A DNA stretch of 39,503 bases. It comes from Pedosphaera sp. GTDB lineage: Bacteria; Verrucomicrobiota; Verrucomicrobiia; Limisphaerales; Pedosphaeraceae. The notes beneath the pieces were generated by a model. That model saw nothing but the letters and a program-made list of their open reading frames with translations, made no database searches and was not told the DNA's origin. Made by a program: the position numbers and the translations under genes. Where the stretch lies: positions 1 to 39,503 of the forward strand of contig JAQGPA010000186.1 in NCBI GenBank assembly GCA_028293325.1, written 5' to 3'. Positions 23,560 through 33,025 of this stretch are shown here, piece by piece; position 1 is the first letter of the stretch, and each line of letters begins with the position of its first letter.

Positions 23560-24288
23560 TTATTCGAGGGAAGCAGCGGGACGGCAGGGGCGACGGAAGC
23601 CGACCACGATCAGCGCAATGGCGCCCATCAGCCAGAGAGAGAAACTGGGTTCTGGTGTGGAAACCACGGTGGCTTGAAACTGATAGGTGCGATTGCCAAG
23701 CGAGGTATTGTCAAAGCTGAGGGTGTTTCCGAGATCGGCGCTGGTAATGTCTTGGGAGGAATTGGCGGTGAGAGCATAGGTGGAATTTCCACCGTCAATG
23801 GTATCCCAGGAAATCACACCCGAGTTGGCCGAGGTCAGGGTGCCGTCCTTCCAGCCGAAGAAATAATTTCCGTTGGCAATGAGCGTGCTGCCGAATTGCA
23901 CATCGAACGGAAGATCGCTGTAAGCGGTATGGGCGGACACAGTGACAGCAGCCCCAACGGCTCTCAGCACGTAGTCGTTGCCGGTGCCGGAGTACTCGAA
24001 GAGGAGCGGGGTGATTGAACGGGTGGCGAAAAAGTTGCCGGAATAAAATGCCCAGGCGCTGAGGCTCGAGCCGATGGTGGCGGAGCCGAAACCCTGTTGG
24101 GTGTAGACATAAGTGGTCGCGGCACCATCGATGTCACTTCCCTCAGAGCCGATACCCAAGCCGATGGTGGACTGCGCCTGAGACGCCGGAAGTGCGATCA
24201 CGGCGATGAAGAGCAACACGGCTTTCAGGCCAACAGTGACGAGGCTCGTCCGGAAAGGCGAGAGGTTGGATGGTTTTGATGTTTCCAT
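23560..24288 (-). CDS. PEP-CTERM sorting-domain surface protein
   Basis: An exported protein of 242 residues from ATG 24288. It has a signal peptide (hydrophobic TVGLKAVLLFIAVIALPASQAQ), a mostly beta mature part rich in G, S, T and N, and a C-terminal PEP-CTERM tag: PEPS, then the membrane helix LWLMGAIALIVVGF, then RR and a short tail. An exosortase elsewhere in the genome would cut it after PEP and release or anchor it at the surface. An ATG at 24312 is also in frame, but it would sit only 1-2 bases after the predicted sigma-54 transcript start, so I prefer 24288. It is convergent with the aldolase gene, 3 bp between stops. Confidence 0.85.
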   Translation of the reverse strand: METSKPSNLSPFRTSLVTVGLKAVLLFIAVIALPASQAQSTIGLGIGSEGSDIDGAATTYVYTQQGFGSATIGSSLSAWAFYSGNFFATRSITPLLFEYSGTGNDYVLRAVGAAVTVSAHTAYSDLPFDVQFGSTLIANGNYFFGWKDGTLTSANSGVISWDTIDGGNSTYALTANSSQDITSADLGNTLSFDNTSLGNRTYQFQATVVSTPEPSFSLWLMGAIALIVVGFRRPCRPAASLE

Positions 24289-24324
24289 AAGCGCTTGTAA
24301 TTCAAGTTTCATTGGCGGGGGGTG

Positions 24325-24340
24325 GGCAGTTTGCGTGCCA
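24325..24340 (-). promoter_or_regulatory. Candidate sigma-54 (RpoN) promoter of the PEP-CTERM gene
   Basis: On the minus strand the sequence is TGGCACGCAAACTGCC. The -24 half TGGCACG is a perfect match and the GG-N10-GC spacing is exact; the -12 half is weaker (CTGCC). Transcription would start near 24313, about 25 nt before ATG 24288. RpoN with the PrsK/PrsR pair has been reported to control PEP-CTERM genes in floc-forming bacteria, so the context fits. Confidence 0.5.
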
Positions 24341-24511
24341 AGATGGAGGGGGAGATGGTTTGGTGGTGTAGGTATTAGCCTGACACAAGCCCGAGTGGGC
24401 TAAAATGGATGCTCCTACAAGATGTCAGCAAATGTCTCACGCGCGCGTCGGGAATTGGACAACTAGTCGTGAAGGCTCGGTAATCCTACGCTAGGAGCCT
24501 GATTTGAAATT

Positions 24512-24814
24512 ATGCTTACAGTGAATTGCACGCTAACCTTTCCCGACGGAAAGAAAGTCACCGCCCAAATTGAAGCGCAGTCGCCAGCGACGGATTATCC
24601 CATCACCTACGCCGGTTGCGTGGATCGCCTGTTGACGAAGTGTGCCGTGGGCACGGCTTCGGATTTGGAATTGCTTTTTACCTTGGCGGCACGCAGGAGC
24701 GGGGCGGAGTTAAACGTGGTTCGCACGGGCCAATATAGGCTTCGGCATCTGAACCTGCCGCAACTTGATTTAAGTTCTGTTACGTGGTCCAGCCGGGTCG
24801 TGTCGAAGACATAG
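24512..24814 (+). CDS. Hypothetical protein
   Basis: A possible 100-residue protein beginning MLTVNCTLTFPDGKKVTAQIEA. It has no signal peptide, membrane segment or recognised motif. The N-terminal alternating hydrophobic pattern looks like beta strands. No ribosome-binding site is seen. It may be a chance frame; the plausible amino-acid composition is the only support. Confidence 0.35.
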   Translation: MLTVNCTLTFPDGKKVTAQIEAQSPATDYPITYAGCVDRLLTKCAVGTASDLELLFTLAARRSGAELNVVRTGQYRLRHLNLPQLDLSSVTWSSRVVSKT

Positions 24815-24880
24815 CGCGTCACCAAAATTGGCTGGACGGCGGGAAATCCGGTGAAGCGGGAAGCGAGGCGGCGAAAACGA

Positions 24881-25237
24881 TCAGTTCAGATAACTGCGGT
24901 CCGCGCCGAAGTGAATGGGGATTTGAATCACACCGGAAGGTTTGGCCAGCGCTTTGCGGGGGTTAAAAGTGGCAGCGGCTTTGACCGGAGTGTAAGGGGT
25001 TGCCAATTCAGAAATTTCCTCACCGACGTCCTGGCCCACGCCTTCGATGATGCTTTTGGAATATTGATCATCGGCGCAATAGAGAATGACTTTGAAACGC
25101 CCGGACACGTTTTGCTTTGCGAAATGATAGGCGGGCAGGATTGAATAAAAGTTCTCGGCGGCATCAGGAGCCATCACCCAGCGGCCGGAGGGGGAAAAAT
25201 AGCGGTTGGTCTCCAGGTCTTGAATGATGACTTTCAT
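24881..25237 (-). CDS. Small hypothetical protein
   Basis: I prefer ATG 25237, giving 118 residues (MKVIIQDLETNRYFSPSGRWVMAPDAAENFYSI...), because the pattern QDLETNRYF..SGRW begins there; the frame is open up to ATG 25348, but that extra part is Ser/Asn-rich and unconvincing. No signal peptide or membrane segment. Short proteins with this QD.ET..YF...G.W opening are familiar from related genomes without a known role. It follows the glycosyltransferase-like gene on the same strand, about 160 bp downstream, and could be part of that transcript. Confidence 0.55.
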   Translation of the reverse strand: MKVIIQDLETNRYFSPSGRWVMAPDAAENFYSILPAYHFAKQNVSGRFKVILYCADDQYSKSIIEGVGQDVGEEISELATPYTPVKAAATFNPRKALAKPSGVIQIPIHFGADRSYLN

Positions 25238-25397
25238 GCTGGAGATGACGCTGGTTTCATGCCGGTTTTTATTCCGGCAAACTACGGATGGACCCAAGCT
25301 CAAAGGTGTTGAATTGGCGTGAAGCGGCGCAAAGAAGTTGACACCCATGTCTATTTATATGTCACAGAGCTGCGAAGAAGTGAAGTGGAGGAAACTA

Positions 25398-26921
25398 TTA
25401 CTTTGCCGAGGATGATGACCATACCGGCGTCACGTCCCAAGGACGCGTGGCTTTGCAATTTTCCGCCGGGATGATGTAAACATAACGCGGCTTGCTGGGA
25501 AAGCCGAGCTTGGGAGAGCCAAGAAAATTCCATTTTGGAATATCCAATTCCAGGTAGGTCCTGGCCAGCAGCAGGCCAATGGTGTCGGGACCGGCCAAAA
25601 AGACATCGCCCTTCCGGAGTTCGGAGCTGTTCCGATCTCCCGGCATCGCTCCGGGAAAGGTCGTTCCGAATTCCAGGTTAAGCGCGCCCTGGGGCAGGCG
25701 ATAATCAAAAAGATAGCGGGCAACGGCGGTATCCACCAATAAGGGGTGATCGGGTTGAGGTCGAAGAGCCAGGGCAGTGAGGTGCTGTTCGCTCCGGCTT
25801 GCATCAATCCGGCCAGAGAGGATGCCGATGTTAAGGGCAAAGAATTTCCGGTTCGCCACGAGCAAGCTGAGCACAATCAACGCCGATAGCAGCGCGCGTT
25901 TTGCCGGGTGGGACATGAGGTTTAAGGCGGATCCAGCGAGCAGCAGCATGACCAGAATGGCCCACCAAAGAGTGCTGGGGCCAACGCCACCGCTGAGGGC
26001 AACCAATGGAAAAGCACAGGCGATCCAAATACCGGCCCGGCTCAGGCCATCCGGCTTACGCATCAGCGAAAAAGTCACCAGGGCAAGGGGGATCAGCACC
26101 AAAGGCCACTGCAAAACACCCAAAACATGGACGGCATAATCAGCGAGCAATTGGAGCTGTTTGCCTTCAACCCGGGTAGCATGAAGGTGGAAGGTATCCA
26201 GGAATTCCCTGACGCGAAAATGAATCAAAACCAGGAAGGTGAGGGTCGTTAAAACCCCGGCCCCAAACCATAACGCACAAATCCGCCAAGGGCTGCGTCC
26301 GGCCAGCCGGTCCGCCTGCCATGACTGCCAGCCGGCACGCAACGCCAAGATACCGGCGAACATGGTGACCCGGGGAGCAGCCGAGGCCCCCAGAAACATC
26401 AGCAAAAAAGCCAGGAAGCGGAGGAGAGTCGAATTCTGCTTTCGTTCGGACAGCGCGAATCCAACCATGGTCAGGGCAACGGCAAAAGGTTCCGGACGCA
26501 GGCCCAAGGGCAGGAAGACACAGGTCAGACCCAAGGGGACAATATACTCCAACCAAACAGGCGCGCCGTGCCGTCGCAAAATAGAGATGGTGGCGATGGA
26601 GATGAGCAGGAGACTCAGCAGCGGAAAGGCGGTGACCGTGGCGGCGCTGATACCCAGAAGCTTCAACCAGCCGCCGAGCGCGTAGGAATGGAGGGGTGGA
26701 TAAACGAAAAAATAATGACTGGGAAAGCCCTGTCGATCCAGCAGTGGATTGGAAAAATCCCCACCGCTCGCAAGGTTGAGACCGGCACCGGAGTAAAAAA
26801 GGTCATCAACATTCGGCTTCGGAAAATCCAGCACCCACAGGGAGATGAAGACAGCCAGGCTGAAGGCGACGGACCCGGGAATAAATTGGGTCGCGGACTT
26901 TAAGAATCTCATCATCGGCAA
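25398..26921 (-). CDS. Multi-pass membrane glycosyltransferase-like protein (GT-C type)
   Basis: A 507-residue protein (an ATG three codons in, 26912, is also possible) with around ten membrane helices and a C-terminal soluble domain (about 390-507). An acidic motif, PNVDDLFY, lies in the first outward loop, followed by HYFFVYPPLHSYALGGWLKLLG. This is the layout of lipid-linked-sugar-dependent (GT39/ArnT/PMT-like) glycosyltransferases. The donor would be a polyprenyl-phosphate sugar and the reaction would occur on the outer face of the inner membrane. It is the last gene of a closely spaced minus-strand cluster that also encodes a UbiA-type prenyltransferase. Specificity is unknown. Confidence 0.75.
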   Translation of the reverse strand: MPMMRFLKSATQFIPGSVAFSLAVFISLWVLDFPKPNVDDLFYSGAGLNLASGGDFSNPLLDRQGFPSHYFFVYPPLHSYALGGWLKLLGISAATVTAFPLLSLLLISIATISILRRHGAPVWLEYIVPLGLTCVFLPLGLRPEPFAVALTMVGFALSERKQNSTLLRFLAFLLMFLGASAAPRVTMFAGILALRAGWQSWQADRLAGRSPWRICALWFGAGVLTTLTFLVLIHFRVREFLDTFHLHATRVEGKQLQLLADYAVHVLGVLQWPLVLIPLALVTFSLMRKPDGLSRAGIWIACAFPLVALSGGVGPSTLWWAILVMLLLAGSALNLMSHPAKRALLSALIVLSLLVANRKFFALNIGILSGRIDASRSEQHLTALALRPQPDHPLLVDTAVARYLFDYRLPQGALNLEFGTTFPGAMPGDRNSSELRKGDVFLAGPDTIGLLLARTYLELDIPKWNFLGSPKLGFPSKPRYVYIIPAENCKATRPWDVTPVWSSSSAK

Positions 26922-26993
26922 GGGCGTATAGTCGGGTTTGAGATTGGCTTATTCAAGAATTTTTGCGGGTGCAGCCAAGGGTGGCGACGGCCA

Positions 26994-28025
26994 TTACAAA
27001 AAGTGTTTGATGAGGCTCAACACCCCTTGCTTGACGGCGGAGCGATGGTGGGAGGCGCCGTGGGCGCGAAGAATGGTGTCGCGGTTTTGCAAATACCAAT
27101 CATAACTTTGGACGAACATTTCTCCATTCGAGAAGCGCGGTTGCCAGCCCAATTCAGTTTTGGCCTTGGTGATGTCGAAGTAGAGGGAACGCCCGTACAT
27201 GAGAGCGTGATACGGCCCGAGCGGCGACAGCCCAAGCGCGCTGGTTAAATTCATGAAGGCCACGGCGGGGGCGAGCGGCACGCTCTTTACCCGGGCGCCG
27301 GTTTTGGCATGGGCGCAAAGCTGTTCCAGAACCTCGCGCATGCTGCCGAACCGGTCGGTGCCGCAATTGTAAGTGGCTGGGCCGGGCCGGGCGGCGGCAA
27401 GGATACAGGCATCGGCCAAATCGTCGGCGTGGACAAATTGATAGATATTATCGCCACGACCAAATACCGGGACGTTGTAGCCGGTGCGGATCCACTCAAA
27501 AAGAATTTGAAAGATGCCCAACCGCCCGTGTCCCATGATGGTGCGGGGGCGGATGACCGAGATGTCGAGGCCTTGTTGCGCGTATTGAGCGCAGAGAGTT
27601 TCGCCGGTCAGTTTGGCGCGACCGTAGGCTTCCGCCGGGCTGGGTGCAGTCTGTTCAGTGACGGGATTGATTTTTGGCGCGCCAAAGACGGCGCTGGAGG
27701 AAATGTAGATGACTTTCCGGACCCTGGCTGCGAGGGAGGCCTGCATCAGGTTGGCGGTGCCCTGAACATTGACGGATTCAAACAGGTGCTTGTCCTTGGC
27801 CAGCGGGACTTGGGCAACACAATGGTAAACCACATCGGCAGCCGCACAGGCTTTGCCCACCTGCGCGGGATCACGAATATCACCCGCCATAAACTCAACA
27901 TCCGTAGTGCGGTCCTGAGCGTCGGCCAAATCAAAGATACGCACTGAATTACCGCGCGCCTTGAGGCGGTCGCGCAACAGCGAACCAAAGTAACCCGACC
28001 CACCCGTGATCAAAATTTTGTTCAT
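26994..28025 (-). CDS. NAD(P)-dependent sugar epimerase/dehydrogenase (extended SDR, 3beta-HSD-like)
   Basis: I start at ATG 28025, where the Rossmann fold begins (MNKILITGGSGYFGSLL), rather than ATG 28046; the product has 343 residues. The NAD-binding GGSGYFG is at 8-14, D49 is in AGDIRD, and the catalytic residues are S110/S111, Y134 and K138 (YGRAK). RPRTIMGHGRLG, FVHADDLADA and the C-terminal LGWQPRFSNGEMF are typical of sugar epimerases and hopanoid-associated SDRs. It lies 48 bp after another SDR and 72 bp before a membrane glycosyltransferase. It could act on a nucleotide sugar or on a lipid-linked sugar. Confidence 0.85.
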   Translation of the reverse strand: MNKILITGGSGYFGSLLRDRLKARGNSVRIFDLADAQDRTTDVEFMAGDIRDPAQVGKACAAADVVYHCVAQVPLAKDKHLFESVNVQGTANLMQASLAARVRKVIYISSSAVFGAPKINPVTEQTAPSPAEAYGRAKLTGETLCAQYAQQGLDISVIRPRTIMGHGRLGIFQILFEWIRTGYNVPVFGRGDNIYQFVHADDLADACILAAARPGPATYNCGTDRFGSMREVLEQLCAHAKTGARVKSVPLAPAVAFMNLTSALGLSPLGPYHALMYGRSLYFDITKAKTELGWQPRFSNGEMFVQSYDWYLQNRDTILRAHGASHHRSAVKQGVLSLIKHFL

Positions 28026-28073
28026 GAAGCTGGTATTAGCAGACAAGCAAAAGCCAATGGAGACAAGGCGCGT

Positions 28074-29129
28074 TCAGATTTTTATGCCCTGACGACCGCA
28101 CCATGCGAGCGAGCGGCGCATGCCTTCTTCCAACGCCACCGCGGGGCGATAGCCTAATTCATTTTCGGCCCGGGCGATGGAGCAGGCGATCGTCTTGTTC
28201 ATTTCGGAGAGGACGTGGATTTTCTGGTGATAAAGTCCGAGCGCCTGCAGGGAGGCATCGGCGATGAGAGCGATTTCACTGGCGAAGCCGGGGAGTCGCA
28301 TCCGTTTGTGGGCGCAAGTGTGGCCAAATTCGGTTTCCAGCAGGCGCTCGACGGTGTCGATAACTTCATTCATGGAATACGGGCGTTTGTCGGCAACCCA
28401 ATAGATCTGGCCGCTGGCTTTTTCGACCAAGGCCGCGAGCAGCAATCCCTGGCAAAGATTATCGATGTAACCCATCGAGCGAAGGTTCTGGCCATTGCCA
28501 ACAATGGGACCCTTGCCATCGCGGATCATTTGAAAAAACAAAGTCTGACGGGGCGGTTGGTTGGGACCGTAGAACCAGGGTGGACGGATGATGACCGTTT
28601 CAATTTTGTCCTGTCGCTCCCGGATGGCGAGTTCCATCCGCATTTTTGAGCGACCGTAATTCATGTAGGGATGGTACGGAGATTGTTCGTCGAACAGGTG
28701 GTCGGGATGAGGATTGTTACCACAGGGCGAGTTGGAGGAGACGACGACCGCGCGCCGAATTCCGGATTTAATGGCGGCATCCAGCAGTTGACTGGTGCCC
28801 GTCACGTTGATCTGGTAAAATTCCGAAACTTTCCCCGGATGAATGATACCCGCAGTGTGAAAAAGCACGGCGTCCTTCGCACCCTCGCAGAAGCGGGCGC
28901 AATCGGCCGGATTGCGGATGTCACCGGTGATGACTTCAATGCGGTCGGAAATTTTCTGCAACGGCGCGGCGTTCTGGCCGGGCAGAATCAGGCAACGGAT
29001 GCGGAGATCGTGGCGCGGCACCTTGAGAGCCTCGTGATCGGCGAGGCCCTTGACCAATGCCTGTACCAGGCTGATACCCAGCCAGCCGAGCGCACCCGTG
29101 ACCAAAACCTGGTTTGATTTAAAATTCAT
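28074..29129 (-). CDS. NAD(P)-dependent epimerase/dehydratase (extended SDR)
   Basis: A 351-residue extended SDR with nucleotide-binding GALGWLG (12-18), D70 in TGDIRNP, catalytic S131, and Y158-x3-K162 (NYGRSK). Family features include FHTAGIIHPGK, IRPPWFYGPNQPP and YIDNLCQGLLLAA. It resembles the neighbouring SDR in fold but differs clearly in sequence, so the two are unlikely to be recent duplicates. It belongs to the same minus-strand cluster and might be the reductase or epimerase partner of the GMC flavoenzyme. The true substrate is not known. Confidence 0.85.
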   Translation of the reverse strand: MNFKSNQVLVTGALGWLGISLVQALVKGLADHEALKVPRHDLRIRCLILPGQNAAPLQKISDRIEVITGDIRNPADCARFCEGAKDAVLFHTAGIIHPGKVSEFYQINVTGTSQLLDAAIKSGIRRAVVVSSNSPCGNNPHPDHLFDEQSPYHPYMNYGRSKMRMELAIRERQDKIETVIIRPPWFYGPNQPPRQTLFFQMIRDGKGPIVGNGQNLRSMGYIDNLCQGLLLAALVEKASGQIYWVADKRPYSMNEVIDTVERLLETEFGHTCAHKRMRLPGFASEIALIADASLQALGLYHQKIHVLSEMNKTIACSIARAENELGYRPAVALEEGMRRSLAWCGRQGIKI

Positions 29130-29177
29130 GAACTTATCACGCTAAGATTATTAAGGAATTGCAACATATTCTTGATA

Positions 29178-31133
29178 TCAGGGTTTGCGGCGCACGTAAA
29201 CGTCCATAAATTCAGTCGTGTCCGCAAAAGAAATCGGGTGCGCCGCCTGAAGTTGGTAGGAGGCGGGAATAAGACGGTTATTGACGAGATCAATCAGCCG
29301 CTCCGCTCCCTGGTTGATGTGCCATTGCCGTGCGAAGGGACGCCAGAGATTGCGTGGGCCGATCACGATGACCGCGGGTGGATGGGCTTCAAGTTCGGCA
29401 AAATCCTGGCTCACATAACGGTCCCAGTATTGATCGGTGAAGATGATGGCGCTGGAAAGATTCGGGCGTTGCCGGTCGAACCAGGCTTCCACGTTTGGGT
29501 CGTTGGGCAGGAGGAGCACGGTTTCGTTATTGGTGGGATTGGCCAACGACCGGACGCTTTGGATGAGCTCACGCATGCCGCCGGCTTCCGGTCGCAGCCG
29601 GGCTCCGGCCAGATGTTTTACTTCCGGCCAAGACTCGGTGCACCGCAGAACGGAAGCCATTTGAACCGGGAGCAACAGCCACGCGCCCACCAGGGCAACA
29701 CCGACGAGAGCCAGTTTCGCGACGGGCATCCATTTTTGGTCGAGAGAGTTTTTTGCGCCTTGAAGGGTGAACAGTGGTCGGAGGACGAATACGAAGGCCA
29801 GGACAATCAAAGGGTTGTTGTCATAGGTCCAACGGAAGCCACCGACCGAAAGGCAGTGAAAAAGCGCTGCGGGCAGAAACACCATCGCGAACGGAGTCAG
29901 GGGATGGCGGGTTAAATCATGCGCTGCCGGGGAGCGTCGCTGAAACAGCACAACGCTGCCAAGATACAATATGATGACGAGCCCGAGATCGAGCCCCGCC
30001 CGCACGAGCCAAATAAGCCAATCGGAGGGGGGTGGGTTGGCCTGAATGCGGGTTAAAAAATAGAGACAGAGGCAGGTTGCCACCGGAATTATCAAGGCGG
30101 TGATGATGAGTTGGCGATCGCGTTTCGTCACCGGGTCGGCGGCGTTTTCCCAGGAAAGAAAGATCGTCTCAAAGAGGCTGAACCTTTTGCGCAAGGGCAT
30201 CTGCCGGTTAGAGACCCAGGAAATTACCATTAAGAAGGCACCGATTTTTAAGGTGGTAACGGCGATTTGCCTGCCATAGTGGACAAAATTGTGAAGCAGA
30301 TGAAAGGGACCGCCCTTGGGTTCGGAACCGGTAAGAACGACATCGTGGATCAAGCCGGAAAAAGAGATAAATTGATTGAGCGCCAATAAAATCACACACG
30401 TGGCCAGGAAGACGAAGAGGAGCAGGCTGGAGACGAAGAATAAGCGTCGGACGAAACTGGTTTGTGCCGGGATAAACACGAGCGCGCCGCAAACGCCCAT
30501 GGTGGCGCCGATGCCGGTATTTTGCTTTGTGAGCAGCGTGAGGGCGAGCAGTGTTCCCAACAGCGCCGCGAGCAGGTAATGGGAACGGTTCGGGAAGTTT
30601 TTGCCGGCAGCCAAGTTAATGCGCAGCAGTTGAGCGCAGGTGGCGGCAGAGGCCACGACGAGGAATTGAGCCATGGGATCGTACAAAATCGACTTTGGCA
30701 AACAGAGAAAGACCGGAATGGCAGCCATCGTGGAGGCAAAGGCGAGGGCGACGCCGATCAATTTCGAAAACACGTGGTAAAGCAGCAGCAGGGTTGCCGC
30801 TTGAAAGACGAAATGAAGCAGGCTTTCGTCAAGCCAGATGGCGCCGTTCGGATGCAGCAGACGGAGCAGCACAAAAGGGAGAGGCGGCATGGGGGAATGC
30901 AAACCGGTGTCATACAAGCGGGATTGACCGTGCAGCCGGTTGGCGATCGGAGAGATCCAATCCGTAAATTCCCGGTCCATCCAGATGGAAATAGTATGAG
31001 CGGGAATGATGAAATGTCCGAGCGTCAACAAAACCAAGACCAAGGCAAGAAATCCCGCCCAACGCATAATGGACAATCTCATGTTTTTGAAATACCCAAT
31101 CAATGATAAAGGCACGCCCCGCAACAGCAACAC
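29178..31133 (-). CDS. Large multi-pass membrane protein, glycosyltransferase-like
   Basis: A 651-residue protein with about ten to twelve membrane helices and a soluble C-terminal domain (about 500-651). The first outward loop has IWMDREFTDWISPIANRLHGQSRLYDTGLHSPMPPLPF, with acidic residues placed as in GT-C lipid-linked-sugar transferases. The C-terminal part includes EVKHLAGARLRPEAGGMRELI and ends VYVRRKP. ATG 31133 lies 11 bp after the GMC gene stop; ATG 31082 is an alternative that removes 17 residues. Together with the gene at 25398 it gives this cluster two candidate polyprenyl-phosphate-sugar-using transferases. The family assignment rests on topology and is moderate. Confidence 0.7.
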   Translation of the reverse strand: MLLLRGVPLSLIGYFKNMRLSIMRWAGFLALVLVLLTLGHFIIPAHTISIWMDREFTDWISPIANRLHGQSRLYDTGLHSPMPPLPFVLLRLLHPNGAIWLDESLLHFVFQAATLLLLYHVFSKLIGVALAFASTMAAIPVFLCLPKSILYDPMAQFLVVASAATCAQLLRINLAAGKNFPNRSHYLLAALLGTLLALTLLTKQNTGIGATMGVCGALVFIPAQTSFVRRLFFVSSLLLFVFLATCVILLALNQFISFSGLIHDVVLTGSEPKGGPFHLLHNFVHYGRQIAVTTLKIGAFLMVISWVSNRQMPLRKRFSLFETIFLSWENAADPVTKRDRQLIITALIIPVATCLCLYFLTRIQANPPPSDWLIWLVRAGLDLGLVIILYLGSVVLFQRRSPAAHDLTRHPLTPFAMVFLPAALFHCLSVGGFRWTYDNNPLIVLAFVFVLRPLFTLQGAKNSLDQKWMPVAKLALVGVALVGAWLLLPVQMASVLRCTESWPEVKHLAGARLRPEAGGMRELIQSVRSLANPTNNETVLLLPNDPNVEAWFDRQRPNLSSAIIFTDQYWDRYVSQDFAELEAHPPAVIVIGPRNLWRPFARQWHINQGAERLIDLVNNRLIPASYQLQAAHPISFADTTEFMDVYVRRKP

Positions 31134-31144
31134 TTCATTGCGAT

Positions 31145-33013
31145 TTACGCGAGGCTTAAAAATCGCAGGACGTTCCTGCGCGCCACCGCCATGACGGAGC
31201 CTTGCGGGTTCACGCCGGGGGCGGTGCAGAGCAAGCTGGCGTCGGCCACAAACAGATTCTTAAAACCATGCACCCGGCCAAACGAGTCGGTGGCGCAACG
31301 CGCGGTGTCCTCACCCATGGGACAGGAGGAAAAAAGATGAATGGTCATCAAACTGGCCAGGCCAGAAGGGAGCGCCGCGGGTATCCGGGAGAGTTCATCG
31401 GGAGCGGAGAATTTGTGGGCGCGGGTGACACCAGGATAAAGCGTGGTGGCACCGGCTTCGAAAAGTGCCTGGGAAAGTTTTCGCAAGCCATCCGCCAGGT
31501 CGCGGCGATCGGCTTCGGTCAGTTGATAACGCACCATCGGGTGGCGAAAACCGGGCAGGGAGCGCACAGTGCCGCTGCCCTGGCCAGTAATCATGGCATA
31601 ATAGGTGGCCAAGTGCGGCCAGGTCTCGGAGAGATTGCGCGTGGGGTCGGGATGATCGAGCAAGCCCAAGGCGAGGTAGGGCGGATTGCTGATGGAACAA
31701 CCGAAGCTGAGACGGGGCGAGAACTGCTTCACTTGATGCACGGGAACGCCCATCTGCGCGGAGTTCACCGCTTCCGGGAATTGGGCCACAACCTTGACAG
31801 TGGGATGCAGGCGAAGCCGGTTGCCGATGTTCTGCGTAATGCCGCTGCGCCGCAACAAAGCGGGAGTTTGGACCGCGCCGCCACAAATAAAGAGCGTCTC
31901 GGCTTGAATGCGCAGGGGGCCGCTGACCGGATGAAAGGCGGTGATCGACCATCGTCCGCCGTCCTGATGGATGCGATCGACGCGGGTGCGCGGCAGCAGT
32001 TTGCCACCGGCGCGCAGGAAGCGCGGAATAAAGGTCTCGGTCATGGACTGGCGTTTACCCTGCGCGGGAGCGCCCGGTTCGCTGGTATGGCGAAACCAAC
32101 GCGGTATCTCCAAAGATTTCCAGCCGAGACGCGTTGCGCCCTCGTGCAATTTCAAGGAAGCGGCGGGCGCGGCGCCGGGCAGCAGCGATACGGAGACATC
32201 CTGCTCGCAGGCTTCAAAATGGGGGCGCAGATCCGATTCGGTGAGCGCGTCCACGCGGAAATCCTTGCGCCAGGCGGCGAGAATCTCGGGCGGAGTGCGA
32301 TGATAAAGTCCGCTGTTAATTTCACTGCCACCACCGACGCAACAACCTTCAACGTAGGCCACCTTGTTGGCACCCATCGCCACCGTCTGTCCGCCGTGCC
32401 GGTACTTCTGCACCATTTCATCCTGAGTGAAAGGCACGCAGGAATCGAGGGCGAGATAATCACCTTCCTCAATCAAAAGCACGTCGCGTCCGGCTTCGGC
32501 GAGCAAGCAAGCGGTGATGGCGCCGCCCGGGCCGGAGCCAACCACGGCAATCGCATGAGAGAGCGCAGGGGCGGGCACGGTCAAGATTTGCGGCGAGGGC
32601 AGGGGAGAGGGATTGAACGGTGGTTGAGTGCAACTGGCAGAGGGATGCGAATCGCGACTGTAGAGGGCGAGCGCGGTAAGGCTTTCAAAGTAGCGCATCA
32701 AGTCCCGTTGAGCGGCTAATTTTGAATTCTTCCAGGCAGCAATCTGGAGCAGGCGCGTTTCAGTCGGTAGTTGATGAAAACGATGTCCGGTGCGGGTGAG
32801 GCTGAGCAGATCGAATCCCAGCGTGGCCGTGAGCAGGGGGGCGCGCAGGTAGTCGGGCATGCGCGCGTGCTGCTGGAGCACAAATTGAGTCAGATCATTA
32901 TAGGGTGGCTGCAATTCCGGGCGGCTGGAGGCACTTGCAGCGTGTGCGCCGGCAAAGGAATAGACCAACGCGGAGACCGTGTCGCGGAATTGGGTCTGAA
33001 GGAATTGAGGCAT
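31145..33013 (-). CDS. GMC-family FAD-dependent oxidoreductase
   Basis: A 622-residue flavoenzyme. Residues 1-150 are a helical N-terminal part seen in long-chain-alcohol-oxidase-like GMC proteins. The FAD-binding fold starts at HAIAVVGSGPGGAITACLLAEAG (GSGPGG 159-164) with the ribose-binding EEGDY after it. CCVGGGSEINSGLYHRTP and the C-terminal IHLFSSCPMGED (GMC active-site histidine region) and APGVNPQGSVMAVARR (second active-site position, Asn) are family hallmarks. No signal peptide is seen. It would oxidise an alcohol group on a sugar, sterol or lipid. Its place, 12 bp after the UbiA/HAD gene and before SDR and glycosyltransferase genes, suggests a lipid-linked sugar or polyprenoid substrate (inference). 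Confidence 0.88.
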   Translation of the reverse strand: MPQFLQTQFRDTVSALVYSFAGAHAASASSRPELQPPYNDLTQFVLQQHARMPDYLRAPLLTATLGFDLLSLTRTGHRFHQLPTETRLLQIAAWKNSKLAAQRDLMRYFESLTALALYSRDSHPSASCTQPPFNPSPLPSPQILTVPAPALSHAIAVVGSGPGGAITACLLAEAGRDVLLIEEGDYLALDSCVPFTQDEMVQKYRHGGQTVAMGANKVAYVEGCCVGGGSEINSGLYHRTPPEILAAWRKDFRVDALTESDLRPHFEACEQDVSVSLLPGAAPAASLKLHEGATRLGWKSLEIPRWFRHTSEPGAPAQGKRQSMTETFIPRFLRAGGKLLPRTRVDRIHQDGGRWSITAFHPVSGPLRIQAETLFICGGAVQTPALLRRSGITQNIGNRLRLHPTVKVVAQFPEAVNSAQMGVPVHQVKQFSPRLSFGCSISNPPYLALGLLDHPDPTRNLSETWPHLATYYAMITGQGSGTVRSLPGFRHPMVRYQLTEADRRDLADGLRKLSQALFEAGATTLYPGVTRAHKFSAPDELSRIPAALPSGLASLMTIHLFSSCPMGEDTARCATDSFGRVHGFKNLFVADASLLCTAPGVNPQGSVMAVARRNVLRFLSLA

Positions 33014-33025
33014 GGGCAGAGAAAC

